Part shown: in pieces, positions 50,256-58,132 of the stretch
Numbering within the stretch: the stretch's first letter is position 1
How the letters are laid out: each line of letters opens with the position of its first letter
Assembly: GCF_002005225.1 (NCBI RefSeq)
Contig: NZ_CP019724.1
Coordinates: 3,102,501-3,166,500, forward strand
DNA: 64,000 nucleotides
DNA from: Streptomyces pactum
GTDB lineage: Bacteria > Actinomycetota > Actinomycetes > Streptomycetales > Streptomycetaceae
Direction: 5' to 3'
Made by a program: the position numbers and the translations under genes
The notes under the pieces: generated by a model
Seen by the model: only the letters and a program-made list of their open reading frames with translations
Database searches by the model: none
Told to the model about the DNA's origin: nothing

Positions 50256-50292
50256 CAGGGCCCCCGCACGGAGTTTCCGTGCGGGGGCCCTG
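50256..50292 (+). terminator. 17-bp perfect hairpin terminator
   Basis: 50256-50272 pairs with 50276-50292, loop GTT. It lies between the 50-aa gene and the convergent MarC gene. Confidence 0.85.
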
Positions 50293-50349
50293 CGCATGCC
50301 CGGCCCCGTCCCCGACCGGGCCCCCGTGCCCGCCCGGGCCGCCGCGCGC

Positions 50350-50955
50350 TCAGGCGCCCTGGATCACCTGCGTGACGCCGTTGATGATCTGCTGCACGGC
50401 GATCGCGGAGAGCATCATGCCGGCGAGGCGGGTCACCAGGACCACGCCGCCGTCCTTGATGACGCGGATGATCAGCAGCGAGTACCGCATCACCAGCCAC
50501 AGCACCACGTGGATCGCGAGGATCGCCGCCCACACCGACACCTGCGTGGTCGTGCTGTCGGCCTTCTGCACGGCCAGGATGACCGACACGATCGCCCCGG
50601 GCCCGGCGAGCAGCGGCATGCCCAGCGGTACGAGGGCGACGTTGACGTCCTTGGTCTGCTTCGGCTCGTCGGTCTTGCCGGTGAGCAGGTCGAGCGCGAT
50701 CAGCAGGAGCAGCAGTCCGCCAGCGATCATCAGGGCGGGCACGGACACGTGCAGGTAGTCAAGGATCTGGTGCCCCAGGAGACCGAACACCGTGATCACG
50801 CCACCGGCGACACAGACGGCCTGGAAGGCCATCCGCTTCTGCACCTTGGCGGGCCGGCCGGAGGTGAGCGCGAGGAAGATCGGGGTGATCCCGGGGGGAT
50901 CCATGATGACGAAAAGGGTCAGGAAGAGGGAGCCGAAGACGGCGACGTCGAACAT
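50350..50955 (-). CDS. MarC family integral membrane protein, 201 aa
   Basis: Six hydrophobic segments with the family signature: N-terminal FLTLFVIMDPPGITPIFLAL, LLGHQILDYLHVSVPALMIAGGLLLLLIAL, and the second-half repeat ALVPLGMPLLAGPGAIVSVI. The MarC/YhgN family is of uncertain transport function. ATG 50955; weak ribosome site. It follows the PHP gene by 64 nt on the same strand. Confidence 0.92.
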   Translation of the reverse strand: MFDVAVFGSLFLTLFVIMDPPGITPIFLALTSGRPAKVQKRMAFQAVCVAGGVITVFGLLGHQILDYLHVSVPALMIAGGLLLLLIALDLLTGKTDEPKQTKDVNVALVPLGMPLLAGPGAIVSVILAVQKADSTTTQVSVWAAILAIHVVLWLVMRYSLLIIRVIKDGGVVLVTRLAGMMLSAIAVQQIINGVTQVIQGA

Positions 50956-51019
50956 GGGTGAGCTACTGGCCTTGCGGGAGGAGGAAGGGTGGGCGTGCGG
51001 GAGGGGGCTCGGAGCCCGC

Positions 51020-51877
51020 TCAGACCCCGCCGGCCCCGGGAACGGGGAACGCCCCGAAAGCACGCCGTGTGATCTCCCCGTACACCTCGGGGTCCGTCGT
51101 GTACTCGCCGAGCAGACAGGTCTTCCGGCTGCCGTGGTAGTCGCTGGAGCCGGTCACCAGGAGCCCCAGCTCCTTCGCCGTCCCGCGCAGCCGTGCCCGT
51201 GTGTCCGCGTCGTGGTCCATGTGGTCGACCTCGATGCCGTCGAGCCCGGCGGCGGCTAGTTCGGCGATCGTGGACTCCGGCACCGTACGGCCCCGCTTGG
51301 CGGCGGCCGGGTGCGCGAACACGGCGACCCCGCCGGCGCCCTTGATCAGGCGGAGCGCCTCGAAGGGGTCGGTCTCGTGCTTCTCCACGAAGGCCCGGCC
51401 GCCGTCGGCCAGCCAGTCCTCGGTGAAGGCGTCGTTCACGGTCGGCACGACGCCGAGTTCCACGAGCGCGGAGGCCACGTGCGGGCGCCCGACGGATCCG
51501 TCACCGGCGATCCGGGCGACCTGTTCCCAGGTGACGGGGACGTCCAGCGCGTTGAGCTTGGCGACCATGCCGCGGGCGCGCGGCACCCGGTCGTCCCGGA
51601 CCAGCTCGCGCTCGGCGAGCAGGGCGGGCTCCTCGGGGTCGAAGAGGTAGGCAAGCATGTGCATGCTGACCCCGTCGACGCGGCAGGAGAGCTCGGCGCC
51701 GGTGACCAGCGTGAGCCCCTCGGGCAGCGCTGCGACGGCCTCGGCGTGGCCGCGGGTGGTGTCGTGGTCGGTCAGCGCGACGACGTCCAGCCCGGCCGCG
51801 GCTGCCTTGCGCACCAACTGGGCCGGGGTGTCCGTGCCGTCGGACGCGGTGGAGTGGGTGTGCAGATCGATGCGCAC
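51020..51877 (-). CDS. PHP-domain phosphoesterase (TrpH/RNase AM-like), 285 aa
   Basis: PHP metal-binding motifs in order: DLHTHSTASDGT, LTDHDTTRGHAEA, GAELSC, GRPHVASAL, VAVFAHPAAAKRG, DHMDHDAD and TGSSDYHGS. The E. coli relative hydrolyses 3',5'-nucleoside bisphosphates and trims rRNA 5' ends. Full length. The GTG start at 51877 begins at the first strand of the domain. Probably in an operon with marC. Confidence 0.92.
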   Translation of the reverse strand: MRIDLHTHSTASDGTDTPAQLVRKAAAAGLDVVALTDHDTTRGHAEAVAALPEGLTLVTGAELSCRVDGVSMHMLAYLFDPEEPALLAERELVRDDRVPRARGMVAKLNALDVPVTWEQVARIAGDGSVGRPHVASALVELGVVPTVNDAFTEDWLADGGRAFVEKHETDPFEALRLIKGAGGVAVFAHPAAAKRGRTVPESTIAELAAAGLDGIEVDHMDHDADTRARLRGTAKELGLLVTGSSDYHGSRKTCLLGEYTTDPEVYGEITRRAFGAFPVPGAGGV

Positions 51878-52086
51878 GACGCTGACTCCAAGCGGTGACG
51901 GGACGGAAAGGGACGCTCAACAGGATAACCGGAAATCCACCCTCCACCGTCACACCCGCAGCCACCCTGCACCCCCTACAGCCCTGCGCCCCGAACCCTT
52001 CCCCCTCGGCACTCACACCCACACCCCTGCCGTCGCTCCCGGCACACCGGCCGGCACCACGGCTGGATCACCGCGGCCGGCACCAC

Positions 52087-52213
52087 GACCGGACCACCCA
52101 CGGCCGGCACCACCACCGGACCACCCACGGCCGACACCACCACCGGACCACCCACGGCCGACACCACCACCGGACCACCCACGGCCGACACCACCACCGG
52201 ACCACCCACGACC
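52087..52213. repeat. About 4.7 tandem 27-bp repeats
   Basis: Units CACCGGACCACCCACGGCCG plus ACACCAC, at 52087, 52114, 52141 and 52168, with a partial copy at 52195. Imperfect copies begin near 52050. They occupy the 355-nt gap (51878-52232) between the PHP gene and the DUF6758 gene. The unit is a multiple of three, but no start or ribosome site supports translation. Confidence 0.9.
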
Positions 52214-52232
52214 GGACCACCCGCAGGCGGTA

Positions 52233-52874
52233 CTACGGCTGGATCAACCGCGGGGACAGCGCCCCGCACGGCACCAGGTCCACCTCGGCACCCGCGTCCC
52301 TCAGGTCGGTCAGTACGAGTTCCTCGTACATGAGCAGCCCCGATCGCTCGGGCCACACGACGGCCCACAGCCACATCCCGAGGGCTTCCCCGGCGAAGAC
52401 GGCGCGGTCGACGGGGGCACCGGAGACATGCCAGAGGGGGGTCGGGCGGCCGACGGCCAGGACCTTCGCCTGGGGCGGCTTCTCGACGTTCATGTAGGGG
52501 CCCGGGTCCGGGGCGTCGATGCCCGCGTACCGCGCGCCCAGGCCGACGCCGAGCTCCTCGGCGACCAGGATCAGTTCGCCGGCGCCGCCGAGGGGGCCGG
52601 GGCCGGAGCAGGCCACGGCGGTCGCCCGGCCTCCGCTGCGGTCGTCGCCCGCGCACGCCACGCCGGTGAACAGCCAGCCGACCGGCAGCGGCCACGGCAT
52701 CCACACCGGCACCTGGGTGCGGTGCACCACGACGCCGAGCGCTTCGACGCTGGGCGGAAGCACGGGCTGCAACGGGTGCACGGTGCCGTGCAGGTCACAC
52801 TGCCAGGAATCGGCGAAGAGGCCGGGAGCCCTGACCCGGCCACCACACTTCGGGCAACTGGGTTCGCCCCTCAT
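52233..52874 (-). CDS. DUF6758 family protein, 213 aa
   Basis: The N-terminal zinc-ribbon half CPKCGGRV with a further Cys in WQCDLHG, then a conserved actinobacterial domain (VEALGVVVHRTQVPVWMPWP, GWLFTGVACAGDDRSGG, GELILVAEELGVGLGARYAG, TDLRDAGAEVDLVPCGALS). No signal peptide. The name fits the DUF6758 family as I remember it; function unknown. It is divergent from the MFS gene; GGGTAGGAC upstream is its candidate -10. Confidence 0.8.
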   Translation of the reverse strand: MRGEPSCPKCGGRVRAPGLFADSWQCDLHGTVHPLQPVLPPSVEALGVVVHRTQVPVWMPWPLPVGWLFTGVACAGDDRSGGRATAVACSGPGPLGGAGELILVAEELGVGLGARYAGIDAPDPGPYMNVEKPPQAKVLAVGRPTPLWHVSGAPVDRAVFAGEALGMWLWAVVWPERSGLLMYEELVLTDLRDAGAEVDLVPCGALSPRLIQP

Positions 52875-52951
52875 AGAGCCCCACGGTCCTACCCTCGCTC
52901 CCCCACGTCAAGGACGATCACCCATCCGGGCGGAACGACTGACCGACGGAA

Positions 52952-52998
52952 CTACATGTAGGTTGCATTAATTAGCGACGCTAACTTACTATATGTAG
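52952..52998 (+). promoter_or_regulatory. Promoter and operator of the MFS gene
   Basis: -35 TTGCAT (52963-52968) and -10 TACTAT (52987-52992), 18 bp apart. The spacer holds the perfect palindrome TTAGCG-A-CGCTAA (52972-52984). Two near-identical decamers, CTACATGTAG (52952-52961) and CTATATGTAG (52989-52998), flank it. A repressor bound at the palindrome would block the polymerase. No regulator gene is adjacent. Confidence 0.7.
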
Positions 52999-53055
52999 AC
53001 GCCAACCATCCGAGCGATGCGAGCGATTCCCCCTCCCGTCGGCATTGGAGCAAGC

Positions 53056-54363
53056 ATGGACCCCTTCGACGCAGGTGCGAGCGGCATCCTGCGGCAGCCC
53101 AAGGCCGTGTGGGCGACCGCCGGCGCGTCCGTCGTGGCCTTCATGGGCATCGGGCTCGTCGACCCGATCCTGCCGTCCATCGCCAAGGGCCTGGACGCGA
53201 GCGCCGGCCAGGTCTCCCTTCTGTTCACCTCCTACTTCCTCATCACCGCCCTCGCGATGCTGGTCACGGGCTTCGCCTCCAGCCGCATCGGCGGGCGCAA
53301 GACCCTGCTGCTCGGCCTGGCCCTCGTCGTGGTCTTCGCGGGCCTGTCGGGCACCTCCGACACGGTCGGCCAGCTCGTCGGCTACCGGGCCGGCTGGGGT
53401 CTGGGCAACGCGCTGTTCGTCTCGACGGCCCTCGCGGTCATCGTCGGCGCGGCGGCCGGAGGCAGCGCCGCGGCGATCCTGCTGTACGAGTCCGCCCTCG
53501 GTCTCGGCATGGCCTGCGGCCCCCTGGTGGGCGCGCTGCTCGGCGACGCCAACTGGCGCTACCCCTTCTTCGGCACCGCGTTCCTGATGGCGATCGGCTT
53601 CCTGTGCATCACCGTGTTCCTCAAGGAACAGCCGAAGCCGGCCCGCAAGACGTCGCTGCTCGACCCGCTCAAGGCGCTGGGCCACGGCGGCCTCGCCTCC
53701 GCCGCCGTGTCGGCGTTCTTCTACAACTACACGTTCTTCACCGTGCTGGCCTTCACGCCGTTCGTGCTGAACATGACCCCGTACAAGTCCGGCGCCGTGT
53801 TCTTCGCGTGGGGCGTGCTGCTCGCCCTCTTCTCGGTCCTCGTGGCGCCGCGCATGCAGCAGCGCTTCGGTTCGCTCAAGGTGCTCGGCGGCTTTCTGGT
53901 GCTGCTCGCGGCCGACGTACTGGTGCTCGGTTACGGCGACCACACCACGGCGATCGTCTGCACGATCCTGTCCGGCGCCTTCATCGGCGTGAACAACACC
54001 GTCTACACCGAACTGGCCCTCGGGGTGTCGGACGCGCCGCGTCCGGTGGCGAGCGCGGGCTACAACTTCGTGCGCTGGTTCGCGGCGGCGGCCGCTCCCT
54101 ACTTCGCGCCGAAGATCGAGGAGTGGACCGACATCCACCTCCCCTTCGCCGTGGCGGCGGTCACCGCCCTGCTGGGCGCGGCCGTGGTCCTCGTACGGCG
54201 CCGCGCGCTGACGCACGAGGCGGAGGAGCTGGAACCGCGGCACGCGACGCAGGACGGGGTGGCGGTCTTCGCCGACCGGCCGCCGAAGACCGCCACCCGG
54301 CCCACGGAAACCGCCACCCCTCCCACGGAAACCGCCGCCCGGCCCACGGGGTCCGCCAACTGA
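53056..54363 (+). CDS. MFS transporter, 435 aa
   Basis: Twelve predicted membrane segments. The start GASVVAFMGIGLVDPILPSIAKGLDA and the loop GFASSRIGGRKTLLLG (motif A-like) place it among major-facilitator drug exporters. GLGMACGPLVGALLG resembles the antiporter motif C. The C-terminal ~40 residues are a polar tail with PTETA repeats. ATG 53056 has GGAG upstream. The palindromic promoter suggests ligand-induced derepression. The substrate is unknown. Confidence 0.9.
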   Translation: MDPFDAGASGILRQPKAVWATAGASVVAFMGIGLVDPILPSIAKGLDASAGQVSLLFTSYFLITALAMLVTGFASSRIGGRKTLLLGLALVVVFAGLSGTSDTVGQLVGYRAGWGLGNALFVSTALAVIVGAAAGGSAAAILLYESALGLGMACGPLVGALLGDANWRYPFFGTAFLMAIGFLCITVFLKEQPKPARKTSLLDPLKALGHGGLASAAVSAFFYNYTFFTVLAFTPFVLNMTPYKSGAVFFAWGVLLALFSVLVAPRMQQRFGSLKVLGGFLVLLAADVLVLGYGDHTTAIVCTILSGAFIGVNNTVYTELALGVSDAPRPVASAGYNFVRWFAAAAAPYFAPKIEEWTDIHLPFAVAAVTALLGAAVVLVRRRALTHEAEELEPRHATQDGVAVFADRPPKTATRPTETATPPTETAARPTGSAN

Positions 54364-54386
54364 CACCCGGAGACCGGTGAGTTACG

Positions 54387-54983
54387 TCACTCGAGAGGGA
54401 CGGACCTGCGGGACGGATCACGCAGGTCCGTGCCGTGCGTCAGCCAGCGCTCCTGGAGGGCCTGGGAGCCGTGGACGCGCTTCCAGGCCGCCTCGTTCGC
54501 GGTCATCGGCAGCAGCGGAAGGAACCGTACGGGGTCCAGCGGGGCGTCCAGCTCCAGATCCTCGACCAGGCCACCCGGCTCGGCGACCAGGACCGACGTG
54601 AACGGCGCCCCGGGCCACAGCGCCCCGCCGACGTCCAGGGATGCGCCGGGCGCCACGATGACGCCCTCGACCTGCGGGGAGGCGGCCAGCACGGCGAGCG
54701 GGCGGAGCACCTTGTCGGTGTCGGCGAGACCGGCCCGGACGGAGAGGACCAGCTCGGCACGGGGGCCTTTGACCGGGTCGGCGAGCACGGCCGTGGGGTC
54801 CGCCATGGGCTGCGACGACATACCGAGAGTGGCGTAGCGCACGATGTCGCCCTCCTGGCCACCGCCGGGAAAGCGCAGCACCTCGATGCGGTCGGTGCCG
54901 ACGAAGGTGACCGCCGCGCGCGCGTCCGGCTCGCCCAGCGCGCTGCGCAACCGGGCTTCGACCAGAGGAAGAACATCAGCCAT
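54387..54983 (-). CDS. Suppressor-of-fused (SUFU) domain protein, 198 aa
   Basis: Soluble alpha/beta protein with features of the bacterial SUFU family (IVRYATLGMSSQPM, PRAELVLSVRAGL, PFTSVLVAEPGGLVEDL, FLPLLPMTANEAAWKRVHG). Such proteins often serve as immunity or binding modules in polymorphic toxin systems, but no toxin gene is adjacent, and in Streptomyces it seems a stand-alone core gene. ATG 54983 is 6 nt after TATGCT, so probably leaderless. It is convergent with the MFS gene (23-nt gap). Confidence 0.7.
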   Translation of the reverse strand: MADVLPLVEARLRSALGEPDARAAVTFVGTDRIEVLRFPGGGQEGDIVRYATLGMSSQPMADPTAVLADPVKGPRAELVLSVRAGLADTDKVLRPLAVLAASPQVEGVIVAPGASLDVGGALWPGAPFTSVLVAEPGGLVEDLELDAPLDPVRFLPLLPMTANEAAWKRVHGSQALQERWLTHGTDLRDPSRRSVPLE

Positions 54984-54989
54984 GCGGCG

Positions 54990-54995
54990 AGCATA
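54990..54995 (-). promoter_or_regulatory. -10 hexamer, leaderless promoter of the SUFU-domain gene
   Basis: TATGCT on minus, 6 nt before the ATG at 54983. Confidence 0.55.
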
Positions 54996-55492
54996 GAACT
55001 CGTAGCGGAGCGGCGAAGCGGCGCCTTGACACGCCGGGTGACTGGTACTCTGGCCCAGCGGTTCGGGGCAGCACGCAGCGCGTCGCGATCAAGCTCCCGA
55101 CCCTATGAACACTCCCCTACGGGGAACCCCTCTAAACGAGGGAATGGATCGTCCCTCACGAGGGACCGGCCGGAGGAGGTGGGGCTGGCATGGACCGAAG
55201 TCGACCGTGCAGTACCACCCGCTCTTCCGGCCGCTGACACAGCCGCTCCGGTTTCTTCCGTCGCCGCTTTCCGCCCGCGCGCCCGCACAGGGAAGAGCAC
55301 TTCGTCTCGTTTTGCCTGTTCCGGTCCATCGATCCGGATCAGTAGCTGAATCAGCAGCGAAGTCGGCCACCGCGACGGTGCGGTGCTCCCCGCTTTGTGG
55401 ACGTGCCGAACGCACGTAGTCAGGACGTCCTCATTCCGGGTGGTTCCACCCGTCTTCCGGCCCGTTCGCTGCCCGTCGCGAAGGAGCCTGCC
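54996..55492 (+). promoter_or_regulatory. Long promoter/leader region of corA with stacked hairpins and a short ORF
   Basis: Three hairpins in a row: CCCC-TAC-GGGG (about 55114-55124), CCCTC/GAGGG (about 55128-55142) and GTCCCTC/GAGGGAC (55151-55166). Then GGAGGAGG precedes a 15-codon ORF (55190-55237, MDRSRPCSTTRSSGR). Further on are ACGTGC/GCACGT (55401-55417) and CGGGTGG/CCACCCG (55437-55452), the latter about 28 nt before the corA ribosome site. A regulated leader is plausible. I do not recognise a known Mg2+ riboswitch class. Confidence 0.4.
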
Positions 55493-56608
55493 ATGTCGAT
55501 GATCCGTGACCTGCGCGCCGCGGTCCGCCCCTCCCGCGTCTCGCTGCGCAAGGACAGTGGCGCCTACGACACCACCCGGGACCCGGCGACCGCCTCCGCC
55601 GTCGTCGACTGCGCCGTCTACCGCGACGGCGCGCGCGTCGAGACGGACGCGCCGCTGACCCCGCACACGGCGATGCGCCAGGTGCGCCGCGACGGCGGGT
55701 TCGTGTGGATCGGCCTGCACGAGCCCACCGAGGACGAGTTCGCCGGTATCGCCCGGGAGTTCGGACTGCACCCGCTGGCCGTGGAGGACGCCGTCCAGGC
55801 CCACCAGCGGCCCAAGCTCGAGCGCTACGACGACTCCCTGTTCACGGTCTTCAAGACCGTCCACTACGTCGACCACGCCGAGCTCACCGCCAACAGCGAG
55901 GTCGTCGAGACCGGCGAGGTCATGTGCTTCACCGGGCGGGACTTCTTCATCACCGTCCGGCACGGCGGGCAGGGCTCGCTGCGCGCGCTGCGGCACCGGC
56001 TCCAGGCGGACCCCGAGCTGCTGCTCAAGGGCCCCTCGGCGGTGCTGCACGCCATCGCCGACCACGTCGTCGACGGCTACATCGCGGTCGCCGACGCGGT
56101 GCAGGACGACATCGACGAGGTCGAGACGGAGGTGTTCTCGCCGGGCCGCAAGGGCACGCCGCGCGGTACGGACGCCAGCCGGATCTACCAACTCAAGCGC
56201 GAGGTACTGGAGTTCAAGCGCGCGGTGGCCCCGCTGCTGCGGCCCATGCTGCTGCTCAGCGAACGGCCGATGCGGTTGATCGACCCGGAGATCCAGAAGT
56301 ACTTCCGGGACGTCGCCGACCACGTGGCGCGGGTGCAGGAGCAGGTCATCGGCTTCGACGAACTGCTGAACTCCATCCTCCAGGCCAACCTCGCCCAGGC
56401 GTCCGTCGCGCAGAACGAGGACATGCGCAAGATCACCTCGTGGGCCGCGATCATCGCCGTGCCGACGATGGTGTGCGGGGTCTACGGCATGAACTTCGAC
56501 TACATGCCGGAGACGCACTGGAAGTTCGGTTACCCGCTGGTCCTGTCGATCACGGTCGGCATCTGTCTGGGCATCCACCGCACCCTCAAGCGCAACGGCT
56601 GGCTCTGA
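55493..56608 (+). CDS. corA: CorA-family Mg2+/Co2+ channel, 371 aa
   Basis: The cytosolic N-terminal alpha/beta domain (FVWIGLHEPTEDEFAGIAREFGL, HPLAVEDAV, RPKLERYDDSLFTV) and long helices lead to two C-terminal membrane segments. The selectivity signature YGMNFDYMPE lies at the end of TM1. A pentameric channel for Mg2+ uptake. ATG 55493 follows AAGGAG at 7 nt. An upstream, possibly regulatory, leader of more than 300 nt precedes it. Confidence 0.93.
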   Translation: MSMIRDLRAAVRPSRVSLRKDSGAYDTTRDPATASAVVDCAVYRDGARVETDAPLTPHTAMRQVRRDGGFVWIGLHEPTEDEFAGIAREFGLHPLAVEDAVQAHQRPKLERYDDSLFTVFKTVHYVDHAELTANSEVVETGEVMCFTGRDFFITVRHGGQGSLRALRHRLQADPELLLKGPSAVLHAIADHVVDGYIAVADAVQDDIDEVETEVFSPGRKGTPRGTDASRIYQLKREVLEFKRAVAPLLRPMLLLSERPMRLIDPEIQKYFRDVADHVARVQEQVIGFDELLNSILQANLAQASVAQNEDMRKITSWAAIIAVPTMVCGVYGMNFDYMPETHWKFGYPLVLSITVGICLGIHRTLKRNGWL

Positions 56609-56629
56609 CCGGGGCCGGACACGGCTGGA

Positions 56630-56635
56630 TAGGCT
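56630..56635 (+). promoter_or_regulatory. -10 hexamer, leaderless promoter
   Basis: TAGGCT, 6 nt before the ATG at 56642; CTGACC at 56605-56610 is a -35 candidate (19-bp spacer). Confidence 0.5.
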
Positions 56636-56641
56636 GACCGC

Positions 56642-57163
56642 ATGACAAGCGAGCTGCTCGACCAGGCCCTCGTCGAGGAGGCCACGAAGAAGTCCGGCCT
56701 CGTCTGGGTCCGGGGGCCGGGAGTGCCCGCCCGCGCCCTGTGGCACGTCTGGCACGAGGGCGCGGCCTGCGTCATCGGTGACGGACCCGGCGAGCAGCCG
56801 CTGCCGGGGCTGGCCGACGGGGCCGCGGCCGAGGTGACGGTGCGCAGCAAGGACAAGGGGGGCCGGCTGGTCTCCTGGACGGCCCTGGTCGTGGAGCTGC
56901 GGGCCGGCTCCGAGGCCTGGCAGGCGGCGGTCGCCGACCTCAAGGGTAAGCGCCTGAACGCCCCGGACGGCGAGGCGATGACCGACCGCTGGGCCCGCGA
57001 GTGCCGGGTGCTGCGCCTGGAGCCGACCGGGGCGACGGCGCCCCTGCCCGACGGTTCGCTGGCCGAGGCTCCGCTGCCGAGCCCGGCGACGACGCGCGAA
57101 CCGGCCCCGGCGGGGCTGCCGCGCCTGCTGCTGAAGCGCCGGAAGAAGCGCTGGCGCGCCTAG
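56642..57163 (+). CDS. Hypothetical protein, 173 aa (possible split-barrel fold)
   Basis: ATKKSGLVWVRGPGVPARALWHVWHEG and VTVRSKDKGGRLVSWTALV suggest a beta-rich, FMN-binding split-barrel-like fold, but I cannot name a family with certainty. The C-terminus is basic (LLLKRRKKRWRA). The stop codon overlaps the stop of the convergent lipoprotein gene within a CTAG. The leaderless start follows TAGGCT. Confidence 0.7.
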   Translation: MTSELLDQALVEEATKKSGLVWVRGPGVPARALWHVWHEGAACVIGDGPGEQPLPGLADGAAAEVTVRSKDKGGRLVSWTALVVELRAGSEAWQAAVADLKGKRLNAPDGEAMTDRWARECRVLRLEPTGATAPLPDGSLAEAPLPSPATTREPAPAGLPRLLLKRRKKRWRA

Positions 57164-57897
57164 GACGTCGGCAACTGCTTGCCGTAGTCCAGCGTCTCGT
57201 CCTTGGCCGGCTCCTTGAGCGCGAAGTCCTTGTTCCAGTCCGAGAAGCTGAGCGTGCCCGCGCTGCCCGCCCGCACCAGGCGCAGCGGATACGGCGTGCC
57301 CTCCAGGGAGACGTCCAGCGAACCGCCGGAGCCCTGGTCGCCGGTGATCCGGATGGTGCGCACGCCCGCCTGCTCGTGGCGGCCGTCCGTCTCCAACTTG
57401 CCGTGCAGGGTCAGCAGACCACCGAGGAGGACGTCCTTGTCCGTGAAGCCGCTGAACTTCTTGTACACGGGGTCGCTCTGCGGCACCTTCACGTACTTGC
57501 CGGCCAGCTTCTCGGCGGCCGCGGCGTCCCCGCCGTCATGACTCCAGAACCCGGCGTCGGCCTTGAGGAAGAGCTGCTCGCCGACGCGCAGCAGCCCGAA
57601 CGTCGTCCCCTGCGCGGCGACCGACCCGGTCCCTCCGTCGGGCTTCAGCCGCATGTCGAGGGTGTACGTGGACCCGCCGGCGGCCACGGTCCCGTGCAGA
57701 CGTACCGCCTCGGCGGACTCGGCGACCGTGCGGGCCTTGGCCTGGATCTCGGTGGCGGAGAGTTTCCCGACGCCGTTGGTGCCCGCGTCCGGGTCCTCGC
57801 TACTGCATCCCGTCAGCCCCGCTCCGGTCACCGCCAGGGCGCACACCGCGCCCGTCACAGCGGCCCTGCGGATTCGACGCCGGGGAGTCGCAGACAC
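57160..57897 (-). CDS. LppX/LprAFG-like lipoprotein, 245 aa
   Basis: Signal peptide with twin Arg-rich start and lipobox GLTGC (Cys at about residue 30). The mature part has the LolA/LppX-like half-barrel pattern: VRLHGTVAAGGSTYTLDMRLKPDG, GTTFGLLRVGEQLFLKAD, VYKKFSGF, ending LSFSDWNKDF. Mycobacterial relatives carry lipids in the envelope. It is anchored outside the membrane. GTG 57897 with AAAGG upstream. A 235-nt divergent gap to the MgtE-like gene shows no clear signal apart from its AAGGAG. Confidence 0.85.
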   Translation of the reverse strand: MSATPRRRIRRAAVTGAVCALAVTGAGLTGCSSEDPDAGTNGVGKLSATEIQAKARTVAESAEAVRLHGTVAAGGSTYTLDMRLKPDGGTGSVAAQGTTFGLLRVGEQLFLKADAGFWSHDGGDAAAAEKLAGKYVKVPQSDPVYKKFSGFTDKDVLLGGLLTLHGKLETDGRHEQAGVRTIRITGDQGSGGSLDVSLEGTPYPLRLVRAGSAGTLSFSDWNKDFALKEPAKDETLDYGKQLPTS

Positions 57898-58132
57898 AGG
57901 TGGGCTGCCTTTCTGACGAGAGCTGGCAAGGGCCGGCGGGGAGACGGGTCCCAGCGGCGTACCGCAGCGTACCGGGGCCGTGGACGGCGAACGGAGCCAG
58001 TCCGTCCGGACCGGCCACCAGGGCGGAGCCGTTCGGGACGGGCTAGCCTGAAGCCCGTCCGAGCGGGCAATTCGGGAATGAGACACCGTACGAATCAGCT
58101 CTCACGCACGCTTACGAAAAGGAGCCGCGGCC

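Noticed and set aside
51895..52497. Proline/histidine-rich plus-strand protein across the 27-bp repeats
   Set aside because: No ribosome site, and its second half lies antisense to the well-supported DUF6758 gene.
54387..54983. SUFU-domain gene as the immunity gene of a polymorphic toxin
   Set aside because: No toxin or secretion gene next to it; its neighbours are an MFS exporter and corA.
55026..55047. TTGACA...TACTCT as a corA promoter
   Set aside because: The spacer is only 14 bp, too short for the main sigma factor; left unassigned.
55105..55419. 104-codon plus-strand frame upstream of corA
   Set aside because: Composition is Arg/Pro/Ser-rich without domains, no ribosome site at its start, and the DNA is better explained as a structured leader.
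57160..57163. Overlapping stop codons of convergent genes as a functional signal
   Set aside because: CTAG shared by two convergent stops is a simple consequence of compact gene packing.
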